Shown here piece after piece: positions 1 to 7,447 of a DNA stretch of 64,000 bases. The number at the start of each line of letters is the position of its first letter. The stretch's first letter is position 1. The notes under the pieces were generated by a model that saw nothing but the letters and a program-made list of their open reading frames with translations, did not search any database and was not told the origin of the DNA. Source of the stretch: Hyphomicrobiales bacterium (lineage in GTDB: Bacteria; Pseudomonadota; Alphaproteobacteria; Rhizobiales; Rhizobiaceae); contig UBYX01000025.1 of assembly GCA_900469955.1 (NCBI GenBank), forward strand, positions 55,984 to 119,983, in the 5' to 3' direction. The position numbers and the translations under genes are program-made.

Positions 1-91
1 AGCCAAGCGCGCATTCGACGCGATGATGACGATGAGGAAAATCGACGTGGCGACGATCGATGCGGCACGAAAAGGGGATAACGCTCAATGA
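1..91 (+). CDS. C-terminal end of a VOC/PhnB-like protein (partial)
   Basis: An open frame enters the window at base 2 and ends at TGA 89-91, giving 29 residues that include AFDAMMTMRKIDVATIDAAR. This tail resembles the C-terminus of PhnB/3-demethylubiquinone-methyltransferase-like VOC proteins, which often end with a 'KA..AM..MKKIDIAALE' stretch. The last codons overlap the ATG of the next gene (ATGA), so the two are probably translationally coupled. The body of the gene lies outside the window, so the family call is inference from the tail only. Confidence 0.5.
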   Translation, partial: AKRAFDAMMTMRKIDVATIDAARKGDNAQ

Positions 92-309
92 CGACGGAAA
101 AGATAAAGGGACCTGCTTCCTATTTCCCGTCAATCGAGAAGAAATACGGCCGGCCCATTGGTGACGGGCAAGCGCTGGTAAGACAGCGCTTGCCCGCCAA
201 GCACATGGAGCTTGTGGATATGCTGAAGAGCGAACATGGGATGGGCCATGGGCATGCAAATGCCCTGGTGGCGTATACTCTCGCGCAAGACAAGCAGGCG
301 GCTTCGTGA
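88..309 (+). CDS. DUF4287 domain-containing small protein
   Basis: This 73-residue soluble protein consists almost entirely of a DUF4287 domain: the opening KGPASYFPSIEKKYGRPI is the family signature, followed by a helix-rich part with a GMGHGHANALVAYTL ending. The function of DUF4287 is unknown. The start overlaps the stop of the upstream VOC-like gene by ATGA, which supports this ATG and a two-gene transcript. DUF4287 proteins are often encoded next to VOC or DUF1801 genes, and that context fits here. No membrane segment or signal peptide is visible. Confidence 0.8.
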   Translation: MTTEKIKGPASYFPSIEKKYGRPIGDGQALVRQRLPAKHMELVDMLKSEHGMGHGHANALVAYTLAQDKQAAS

Positions 310-410
310 CTGAACCTTATTGAGGCGGAGCGCCGGTCCTGGCGAGGGCATTGGAAACCACGGCGCGTCCGCCTTCGTCCAAAGCCTATCCTATCCTCGG
401 CGCCTCCCCC

Positions 411-1286
411 TCAAACCTCGTCGAACGAGAGCCCCCAGTCTTCCTCGCCGTACCACTCCTCCCCTTTAGGCGGGGTCTGCCAGCGAAAACTGCGCACCTG
501 GTAGCCGCGGCGGCTTTGGAATGCCTCGGCAAGTCGCTCATGGCGACCGGCTGGAGGGGCTTCCTGTCCCTCCGCCCAGACGAACGACACCGGCTGCAGG
601 AACCGCGCGCCGAAGCTTTCGGCCCGTCGCCGGTCTATGAGAAGGAAGCCGGCCCGGCGGGTGAAGCCGGTCGACCGGCCGTTCTCGATCGCCGGCACGC
701 CCAGCGGAAACAGCAGCCGTCCGCCGATATCGAGATTGTCGATCCAGGCTTCGGGCGGGTGGTCGAGCGCGAAGTTGGCGTAGATGACATCCGCATCCTC
801 CGTCGGCCATTCGGTCGCATCGCCTGTAAAGACTACGACCTGAGGATAACCGGCCAAGTTGTTCCGCGCGCTTTGCGCCAGCGCCTCGTCATATTCGACC
901 GCGACGACCCGACCGGACGAGCCTACGAGTTCGGCGATGATCGCCGTATAATATCCGGTCCCTGCACCGAGATGGGCAACCGTCTCCCCTTCCCTGATTC
1001 CAAGCACGTGAAGGGCGCCCGCATGAAGCGAGGGCATGCCGTTGTTGACGCCGCGCTTGACGTCGATGCCGATCAGCGCGTCCTGATAGAGAACAACGGG
1101 ATCGCTGGAAGCCAGCTCCCTGTAGTTGCGGAAGTCATTGTAGAGCCAGGGCGGCGATCCGACGAAATCCTCTCGCGCGACGGCGGAAAATGCCGCCAGC
1201 AGCCGGTCATTGCCGGCCACTCCGGCCTTCGCCAATATCTGCCTGGCATAGAACTGGCGGTGCAGCGGCGCATCTTCGAAAGCCAT
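411..1286 (-). CDS. PCMT-family (protein-L-isoaspartate O-methyltransferase-like) SAM methyltransferase
   Basis: The 291-residue protein carries the PCMT fold. SAM-binding motif I is VAHLGAGTGYYTAII at about residues 105-120, an acidic strand end VVAVEYDE follows, and a FTGDATEW motif comes later. The region before motif I (PVVLYQDALIG... GMPSLHAG) corresponds to the 'Q..SQP' substrate loop of PCMTs but is diverged, so repair of isoaspartyl residues is not certain. About 75 C-terminal residues extend beyond the core and are unassigned. It is transcribed alone, facing rarD across a 147-bp divergent gap. It could act on another substrate. Confidence 0.75.
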   Translation of the reverse strand: MAFEDAPLHRQFYARQILAKAGVAGNDRLLAAFSAVAREDFVGSPPWLYNDFRNYRELASSDPVVLYQDALIGIDVKRGVNNGMPSLHAGALHVLGIREGETVAHLGAGTGYYTAIIAELVGSSGRVVAVEYDEALAQSARNNLAGYPQVVVFTGDATEWPTEDADVIYANFALDHPPEAWIDNLDIGGRLLFPLGVPAIENGRSTGFTRRAGFLLIDRRRAESFGARFLQPVSFVWAEGQEAPPAGRHERLAEAFQSRRGYQVRSFRWQTPPKGEEWYGEEDWGLSFDEV

Positions 1287-1433
1287 TCAACACTCCACTT
1301 TTAGGAGACCACGATTCGATCCGAAGCCCGCAGAATCGTGACAGGTCATGGATCCTTCACCGAAATGAATTGGTTCAGCGCAACCTATTCGTTTAGACCG
1401 GCCAATCACAGAACAAAATCTTGGAAACACCTC

Positions 1434-2351
1434 ATGGCTACCGACACCATTCCGGCTCCCGTCAAGAACGAGGATACGCCGCGCGGCTTCGCTTTTGGGC
1501 TGGCAGCCTATTTCCTGTGGGGGTTTCTGCCGATCTACATGAAGGCCGTTGCCCATATCCCTGCGCTGGAAGTGCTTTCCCACCGGGTGATCTGGTCGGT
1601 GCCTGTCGCCGGCGTCGTGCTCTTGGCGCTCGGTCGGACGGGCGATCTGAAGGCGGCGGCCCGCTCGCCGCGGACCATGGCGATGGCCGGCTTGACCGCG
1701 GCCCTCATCACCGTCAACTGGATGACCTATATCTGGGCGATCAGCGCGGGCCGCGCTCTCGATACCGCGCTCGGCTACTTCATCAATCCGCTCTTCAGCA
1801 TCTTCCTGGCGGCGGTGCTGCTGAAGGAAAAACTGTCCGGCGTCCAGTTGGTGGGGATCGCGCTCGTGGTCGCTGCCGTCGCGATCCTCACTGTCGATGC
1901 CGGCGGGCTTCCCTGGGTTTCGCTGGTGCTGACGATCAGCTGGGGATTCTATGCCTTTTTCCGCAAGACCCTGCCGGTCGGGCCGAATCAGGGCTTTTTC
2001 CTGGAGGTCGCGATCCTCGCCCTGCCTTGCCTGTTCTACATCGTCTATCTCGAAACGACGGGTCAGGGCCATCTGATGCAGACGGGGCTTTCGGACAGCC
2101 TGCTGCTCCTCGCCAGCGGACTGGTGACCGCCGTGCCGCTGATCATGTATGCCAACGGCGCCAAGCTTCTGACGCTCTCCACGATCGCGATCATGCAGTA
2201 TATCGCGCCGACGATGATCTTCCTGATCGCCGTCTTCGTCTTCCACGAGCCGCTGAGCCTCGTGAAGCTCTTTGCCTTCGTGCTCATCTGGTCGGCGCTG
2301 ATCATCTACACCTGGTCGATGCGACGCCAGGCGCGCGGCAGCAGGACCTAG
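1434..2351 (+). CDS. rarD: EamA-family transporter RarD
   Basis: This is a 305-residue DMT permease with about ten hydrophobic segments. The N-terminal GFAFGLAAYFLWGFLPIYMK, the 'EVLSHRVIWSVP' loop and the 'NWMTYIWA' stretch are typical of the RarD subgroup rather than generic EamA proteins. The ATG at 1434 gives the family's usual short N-terminus; the frame is open further upstream to 1338 but that part does not look like a protein. The substrate of RarD is not established; chloramphenicol sensitivity was the historical phenotype. The 3' end converges with the LOG gene across a hairpin. Confidence 0.88.
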   Translation: MATDTIPAPVKNEDTPRGFAFGLAAYFLWGFLPIYMKAVAHIPALEVLSHRVIWSVPVAGVVLLALGRTGDLKAAARSPRTMAMAGLTAALITVNWMTYIWAISAGRALDTALGYFINPLFSIFLAAVLLKEKLSGVQLVGIALVVAAVAILTVDAGGLPWVSLVLTISWGFYAFFRKTLPVGPNQGFFLEVAILALPCLFYIVYLETTGQGHLMQTGLSDSLLLLASGLVTAVPLIMYANGAKLLTLSTIAIMQYIAPTMIFLIAVFVFHEPLSLVKLFAFVLIWSALIIYTWSMRRQARGSRT

Positions 2352-2359
2352 AGATCAAA

Positions 2360-2389
2360 ATTTCGCGTCGCTTCTCACAGACGCGAAAT
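2360..2389. terminator. Hairpin between convergent rarD and LOG genes
   Basis: ATTTCGCGTC and GACGCGAAAT form a perfect 10-bp inverted repeat with a 10-nt loop, just after the rarD stop and overlapping the last codons of the LOG gene. The position between two convergent 3' ends suggests a shared terminator. The flanking A-tract would be a U-tract for the minus strand only, so termination of rarD by it is inferred. Confidence 0.5.
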
Positions 2390-2980
2390 CACCGCCTCTT
2401 CGCCGCCTGAGCGGCCGCGGTCTTCGCCATGTTCGAGGATCGCGGGCACGATGTCCTCGATGTCGGAGATGACCAGCGGCTGCACGAGATGGGCGCGGTG
2501 GATGAAGCCCTGCTCCCGCATGTGATGAATGAGGTCCAGCATCGGGTCCCAGAAGCCGCCGATATTGGCGAAGACCATCGGCTTCTCGTGCCGGCCGAGC
2601 TGCGCCCAGGTCATGATCTCGACGATCTCCTCAAGCGTGCCGATGCCGCCCGGCAGGGTCACGAAAGCGTCAGAGCGCTCGAACATCTTGTGCTTGCGCG
2701 CATGCATGTCGTCGGTCACAATCAGTTCGTCGAGCTGGCCCAGCGAATGGCGGGTCGCCTCCATATCGACAAGAAATTCGGGAATGATGCCGGTGACCTG
2801 ACCGTCGTTCGACAGAACACCGGCTGCGACCGCGCCCATGATGCCCTTTGTGCCTCCGCCATAAACCAGCCGAAGCCCATGGGCGGCAATGGATTTTCCG
2901 AGCGCGCGGCCCGCCGCGATATAGGCGGGATCTCGTCCCGGTTGCGAGCCGCAATAGACGCAGATGGATCGAATCGGCAC
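2375..2980 (-). CDS. LOG family protein (cytokinin riboside 5'-monophosphate phosphoribohydrolase-like)
   Basis: This 201-residue Rossmann-type protein has the two LOG hallmarks: the N-terminal ICVYCGSQPG with LVYGGGTKGIMG, and PGGIGTLEEIVE at about residues 110-121, which matches the PGGxGTxxE motif that binds the sugar phosphate. Family members cleave nucleoside 5'-monophosphates to free base and ribose phosphate, and some release active cytokinin. The start is a GTG preceded by GGAG at a good distance. It is monocistronic in appearance. In soil bacteria the physiological substrate is often unproven. Confidence 0.88.
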   Translation of the reverse strand: MPIRSICVYCGSQPGRDPAYIAAGRALGKSIAAHGLRLVYGGGTKGIMGAVAAGVLSNDGQVTGIIPEFLVDMEATRHSLGQLDELIVTDDMHARKHKMFERSDAFVTLPGGIGTLEEIVEIMTWAQLGRHEKPMVFANIGGFWDPMLDLIHHMREQGFIHRAHLVQPLVISDIEDIVPAILEHGEDRGRSGGEEAVISRL

Positions 2981-3191
2981 AAGTATTCTCCGTCAGGCAT
3001 TCAAAGGGAGGCATGGGCATGCCCGAATGTGGAAATTGACGGGAAACGCCCGGAAGAGCAAGGCTTTATACCGTGAAAAGCTTGTGAAGACAGGAGGAAA
3101 AGGTTAATCCGAATATGCGACGCTAGGCCTTGTTCCTTTGATCCGGATCCTTCTGCCGGAAGGATTTTGAGGCCCGTCGGGAGAGACATTG

Positions 3192-4994
3192 ATGATGAAA
3201 AACCGTGCGGGCTTGCTGGCCCTGATTGTACTTGCCGCTGCATCGCTTCTGATGGTGTTTTTCGTGTTGCCGAGGATCAGCCAGGATGCAAAGCCGATCG
3301 GCGAAGCGATCAATGCCGCAGGCGATGCCGTGAAGGAAGCAATCACCGAGCCGCAGCAGACCGCCAAGGCTCCGGAAGCGCCGAAAACGGGCGAACAGGC
3401 GACCGCTCCGGCGCCATCCTCTTCCGCAAAGCCTGAGGCTCCCGCGTCCTCCACTCAACCGGCCTCCACGCCACCGGCAAGCCAGGCCGCGGCTTTATCG
3501 CCCTCCTTCGACGTGTTGCGCGTCGAGCCGGACGGCTCGACCGTGATCGCCGGCCGCGCCGCACCCAATTCCAAGCTGGAGATCACCAACGGCGCCGCCG
3601 TCGTGGCCAAGGTTGATGTCGGCCCGAGCGGCGATTTCGCGGTGGTGCTCGACAATCCGCTGCCGCCCGGCGACCACCAGCTCGTGCTGAAGGCGACCGG
3701 CAAGGACGGCACGACCGTGACCTCCGAAGAGACCGCGACGGTTTCCGTTCCGGCCAGCAAGAGCGGCCAGCTGCTCGCCATGGTGACCAAACCGGGCAAG
3801 GCAAGCCGTGTCATGACGCTGCCCGGACAGAGCCCGGCCTCTCCGTCGCCAACCGCCGGATCGCAGGCGCCCGCCGGGCTGCCGGCAACGATCTCTCCAG
3901 CCTCAGTGCCCGCCGCTGCCGCTTCCGATGTCGCCGGCGTGCTGCCTGGCCTGCCTGCGGGCTCCTCCAACCTTGCCTCCTCGGCGCCCAACGTCGCCAC
4001 GGCCTCGCCTACCCCGGACAACCCGGCTTCCGCCGATCTCAGGGTAACCGCCGTCGAGATCGAAGGAGCCAAGCTTTTCATCGCCGGCATCACGAAACCC
4101 GGAACCTCCGTTCGCGGCGAGGCCGACGGCAAGCCGATCGGCACCGCCAAGGCCGGTCAGGACGGCAGTTTCGTGATAGAAGGACTGACTAACCTTTCGG
4201 TCGGCGATCACCGGATCAGCGTCGAATCGCTTTCGGCGAGCGGCCAGGCGCTGTTGCGCGTCGAGGTGCCGTTCAACCGCCCGGCAGGCGAACAGGTCGC
4301 CGCGGTTGCCGGTTCGTCGGTCGCGACCTCCATGAGCGGCGTCGACGGCGGTGCCTTCGACAAACTGCGCAATGAGACCGTCCGTGCCTTCAACCTCCTC
4401 AAGAACCTCTATGGTGCCGGCAAGGTGCCGTCGATGGAAGAGGTCGCCGCCGCCCGGTCTGCAACAGGCATCGCGCTGAAGTCGCTGGCGGAATATCAGC
4501 TGCCCGCAGACGCATCGGCCGCCGCCCGTCCGATCGCGGATGCTGCGGCGAAAGAAGCAGCAGCGGCACTCGCGGCGCTTAACGCTTTGCCGGGGGATGT
4601 GGCTGCCGTCGGCGCCGGACTGAACCAGGTGGCCGGCATGGTCGGCAAGGCAGTCGGCCCCGTCATCGCCTACCAGCTCAAGAGCGGCGCCGAAATGGCC
4701 GCCGCCGCACCTGCCGGCACGGGCGAGGCTGCCGGCGCCAAGACGATCCAGCAGGCGCCGCTCACCCAGAGCGAGCGCAATTCCGTGATCATCCGGCGCG
4801 GCGACACGCTGTGGCAGATTTCCCGCCGCCTCTACGGTCAGGGTGTCCGCTACACGACGATCTATCTCGCCAACCAGGATCAGATCGGCAACCCGGACAT
4901 CATCCAGCCAGGCCAGATCTTCGGAGTGCCGGAAGAATTCCGGCCGGATTCGGAAGAGCTCCACCGCCAGCGCCTGCACCCGAAGCGCTCATAA
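3192..4994 (+). CDS. Membrane-anchored LysM domain protein
   Basis: The 600-residue protein starts with a short positive tail and one hydrophobic segment (about residues 7-28). A long Ala/Pro/Ser-rich linker follows, then two Ig-like modules (starting near LRVEPDGSTVIAGRAAPNSK and VTAVEIEGAKLFIAGITKPG), an alanine-rich helical part and a C-terminal LysM domain (about 535-585, RRGDTLWQISRRLYG to PGQIFGVPEEF). LysM binds N-acetylglucosamine polymers, so the protein likely spans from the inner membrane into the peptidoglycan. The architecture is common in Rhizobiales, where its role is uncharacterised. Two ATGs lie in tandem (3192, 3195) behind GGGAGAG. A strong terminator follows. Confidence 0.85.
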   Translation: MMKNRAGLLALIVLAAASLLMVFFVLPRISQDAKPIGEAINAAGDAVKEAITEPQQTAKAPEAPKTGEQATAPAPSSSAKPEAPASSTQPASTPPASQAAALSPSFDVLRVEPDGSTVIAGRAAPNSKLEITNGAAVVAKVDVGPSGDFAVVLDNPLPPGDHQLVLKATGKDGTTVTSEETATVSVPASKSGQLLAMVTKPGKASRVMTLPGQSPASPSPTAGSQAPAGLPATISPASVPAAAASDVAGVLPGLPAGSSNLASSAPNVATASPTPDNPASADLRVTAVEIEGAKLFIAGITKPGTSVRGEADGKPIGTAKAGQDGSFVIEGLTNLSVGDHRISVESLSASGQALLRVEVPFNRPAGEQVAAVAGSSVATSMSGVDGGAFDKLRNETVRAFNLLKNLYGAGKVPSMEEVAAARSATGIALKSLAEYQLPADASAAARPIADAAAKEAAAALAALNALPGDVAAVGAGLNQVAGMVGKAVGPVIAYQLKSGAEMAAAAPAGTGEAAGAKTIQQAPLTQSERNSVIIRRGDTLWQISRRLYGQGVRYTTIYLANQDQIGNPDIIQPGQIFGVPEEFRPDSEELHRQRLHPKRS

Positions 4995-5514
4995 GCCGGC
5001 TTCGGTCCCCTTCCGCCTGGCGGGAGGGGACGTTTTTACCCGCTTGCGAAAATTTCCGCGCCGACAATCAAGCGCTTATCCTCTTCGTCCGCCCCGTCTT
5101 GTCCCCGCCTTTCGAAGCGACGCGATAATCCTCCTCGTCATCGGTGGGAAACCGGGTTCTAGAACCGGTCGCATCCTCGGGTTCGAAAAACTCGGTTTCC
5201 GGTGATGGTCGCGGAAGGTGCCGCGGAGGGCTGGGAAATCCTCCAAAAGCGCCGAAGGCGGCCGGGGCAGGCGGAAAGCCTGACATCCAATACCCCGAAA
5301 TACCCCGCCTGCCCTCCTCCCACCTCAACCGCACCGGAGAAATGTCCGGCGCGGGCGGAGGTGTTTGTGCGTTCTTGCATGGAATAGGGCGAACAGTGCC
5401 ACTCCCGAGCCGTCGCAGCCAGTCGAAGCGATTGCGACGCTCGCGTGCTTCGCTTAGCTTGCAGGTCACTCGCCGGCCGCCCCAGACAGGCGCTCCAAGC
5501 AGAAGGAGCCAAAG
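4995..5514. other. 520-bp intergenic stretch
   Basis: After the terminator no convincing coding frame is seen; the frames here are low-complexity Arg/Ser/Pro shadows. Around 5152-5169 there is an interrupted palindrome with GGTTCTAGAACC as its centre (5155-5166). The 3' end holds the AAGGAG ribosome-binding site of the VOC gene. A small RNA cannot be excluded. Confidence 0.5.
5005..5037 (+). terminator. Intrinsic terminator after the LysM gene
   Basis: GTCCCCT plus CCGCC pair with GGCGG plus AGGGGAC around a two-base loop with a small bulge, and TTTTT follows the stem. It sits 10 bases after the stop codon. Confidence 0.8.
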
Positions 5515-5919
5515 ATGAACCAGAGCCTCGCGCTGATCGCCCTCGTCGTCCGTGACTATGACGAGGCGATCGACTTCTACGTCAACAAGCTCGGCTTCGT
5601 GCTGATGGAAGACCGCTATCAGCCGGAGCAGGACAAACGGTGGGTGGTCGTCAAGCCGGCAGGAACCGGCGGCACGTCGCTGCTGCTTGCCCGCGCCTCC
5701 ACGGCCCATCAGAGCGAATATGTCGGCGATCAGGCTGGAGGGCGGGTCTTCCTGTTCCTGCGCACGGACGACTTCTGGCGGGACTACAACACTCTGGTTG
5801 ATCGCGGCGTCGAATTTGCAAGGGAGCCGAAGGAGGCCGATTACGGGACCGTGGCGGTCTTCAAGGACCTTTACGGCAACCTCTGGGACCTGGTCGAATT
5901 TACCGACGGCAGAGCCTGA
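5515..5919 (+). CDS. VOC family (glyoxalase/bleomycin-resistance-like) protein
   Basis: The 134-residue single-chain protein has the two beta-alpha-beta-beta-beta halves of the VOC fold: ALIALVVRDYDEAIDFYVNKLGF at the N-terminus and GVEFAREPKEADYGTVAVFKDLYGNLWDLVEF at the C-terminus. The C-terminal 'D.YGN.WDL.E' is the usual metal/substrate strand. VOC enzymes include glyoxalase I, dioxygenases and drug-binding proteins, and the reaction cannot be read from sequence. AAGGAG stands seven bases before the ATG. It is apparently monocistronic and unrelated to its neighbours. Confidence 0.82.
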   Translation: MNQSLALIALVVRDYDEAIDFYVNKLGFVLMEDRYQPEQDKRWVVVKPAGTGGTSLLLARASTAHQSEYVGDQAGGRVFLFLRTDDFWRDYNTLVDRGVEFAREPKEADYGTVAVFKDLYGNLWDLVEFTDGRA

Positions 5920-5991
5920 GCCTCCAAGACAGTCGCCGTGCCTCGGGCAGCCCCCGGTAGCCTCGGGCGGGCCGGACCTTCGGGAACGCGC

Positions 5992-6720
5992 TCACATCTC
6001 CCCTAGAAGATCGCGATACTCCTCCTCGGGCTTGCCATATGCATCCTTGGCAAAGTCCTTCATGGCTTCCCGGTTGCGGATGACGATAAGGCCACGCTCG
6101 GAGCGGATGAGCCCGTTTCCTTCCAGCACGTGAAGGGCCGTGGTCACGCTCGGGCGTCGCACAGCCAGCATCAGCGCGATATAATCGTGAGTGATCGACA
6201 ATTGGGATCCGCCGACCCTATCCTGCGTCATCAGCAGCCAGCGCGCCAACCGTTCATCGACCTGATGTACTGCATTGGAAAGGGCGGTATAAGTGACCTG
6301 GGTCGCCAGGACGTGTATCGATTTCGCCAGCAGATCCGCAAACGGGCGGCTTTTCGCCAGCGCATCCCCAAACGTCGCAAGGTCGAGACGATGGCCCCAG
6401 CCGTGAGATTGGATCAACACTTCATGCAGGCTTCTGGCGCTGCCCACGGCAGGCGGCGTGGGGACAAACCCGTCACGCCCCGACATTCCGGCTTCCGTCT
6501 TCTGTCCTTCCGGTGAAACCGTGACGATCGAGGCAAGCCCGCTTTCGAGGAAGTAGACATGCTCGATACTCCCCCCGGCTCGCACGATCCGGAAATCCCT
6601 TGGAAGCTCGACCTTCTCCAGACGAGACGAAAATAGCGAAAGCTCCGAGTGCGGAAGCAACTGAAGAAGTCTGTTCTTGAACTTTGAAGTTTGCGGCGAC
6701 GGCACGGCTCTGCCCTCCAC
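5992..6720 (-). CDS. Crp/Fnr family transcriptional regulator
   Basis: The 242-residue protein has an N-terminal cyclic-nucleotide-binding-like beta-roll (about 25-140) and a C-terminal winged helix (about 170-225) with the motif LSITHDYIALMLAVRRPSVTTALHVLEG. No FNR-type cysteine cluster is visible, so it is not an oxygen-sensing FNR/FixK. The cAMP phosphate loop is not conserved clearly, so the ligand is unknown. It is divergent from a single-domain response regulator 175 bp away. Many rhizobial genomes carry such Crp-like/receiver pairs, and a shared promoter region suggests a joint response. Confidence 0.85.
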   Translation of the reverse strand: MEGRAVPSPQTSKFKNRLLQLLPHSELSLFSSRLEKVELPRDFRIVRAGGSIEHVYFLESGLASIVTVSPEGQKTEAGMSGRDGFVPTPPAVGSARSLHEVLIQSHGWGHRLDLATFGDALAKSRPFADLLAKSIHVLATQVTYTALSNAVHQVDERLARWLLMTQDRVGGSQLSITHDYIALMLAVRRPSVTTALHVLEGNGLIRSERGLIVIRNREAMKDFAKDAYGKPEEEYRDLLGEM

Positions 6721-6895
6721 TGGGGCAAGAGTAAGCGCATCTCCTAGCCGTCCGCGCCCTTTTTACAAAGCGGACGATGACAATCCATATAGCAGCAGTG
6801 TGGCCGAAATTGGTGGTCTGTACGACACCAGACAGAGTCGGACCTATCAGAAAAAGCAGATTATACTGATGGGGTAATAAGAGGGATGAGCCGCC

Positions 6896-7264
6896 ATGAC
6901 CCGCCCCACGATCCTACTGTTGGAAGATCAGCCGCTTGTTTCCTGGGAAGTCGAAGAAATGCTGCGTGACGCTGGTTTGGGCGAGGCAGTGGTAATGCCG
7001 TCATGTCGCGAGGCCCAAGCGTGGCTGGTTGACGAATCTCCGAACGCGGCTGTCATAGACATCTTCCTGCGCGACGGCGAATGCGTCGAAATTGCAGAGA
7101 CCCTCGTGAAGCGCAATATTCCTTTTGTCGTCCACAGCGGCCACAGCCAGCCATCCGACGCCGACAGGGTGTTTCTTCACGGTCAATGGATACCCAAGCC
7201 GGCAGACCCGGCCGAGTTGCTCCACGCGATACGCGAGTGTCTGCTGCAGGCCCATTGCACGTAA
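6896..7264 (+). CDS. Single-domain response regulator (receiver only)
   Basis: These 122 residues form one receiver domain: acidic pair E10-D11, phospho-acceptor D55 in NAAVIDIFLRDG, a Ser/Thr position in VVHSGHS and the conserved lysine in PKPAD. No output domain follows, so it likely acts by protein contact or as a phosphate sink/relay. No histidine kinase is encoded nearby, so its partner is elsewhere. GAGGGATGAG precedes the ATG. It is divergent from the Crp/Fnr gene. Confidence 0.88.
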   Translation: MTRPTILLLEDQPLVSWEVEEMLRDAGLGEAVVMPSCREAQAWLVDESPNAAVIDIFLRDGECVEIAETLVKRNIPFVVHSGHSQPSDADRVFLHGQWIPKPADPAELLHAIRECLLQAHCT

Positions 7265-7447
7265 GGAACGGTAGACGCCGCACGCTCCCCGCCGCGGGGC
7301 AGACCTCCGCGGTTCGTCCGCCGGCGCGGCCTGCCTCGCCGAATGTCGAGCTGAAGGACCTGAACTTTCATCAAACCGTCATTGCAACATTCCCCGTCCG
7401 CCCTTATGTGCCGGGTGGCGTTTTGACGCGCCCTCTCGGAGACTTTG

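Noticed and set aside
351..1304. A 317-codon plus-strand frame opposite the PCMT-like gene
   Set aside because: It is the antisense shadow of a well-supported methyltransferase gene, has no ribosome-binding site and an Arg/Pro-rich composition without any motif.
1287..2246. A 319-codon minus-strand frame opposite rarD
   Set aside because: Asp/Gln/Arg-rich shadow of a high-GC membrane-protein gene; similar false frames lie opposite DUF2339, the 35-kb MFS gene, rsh and ada.
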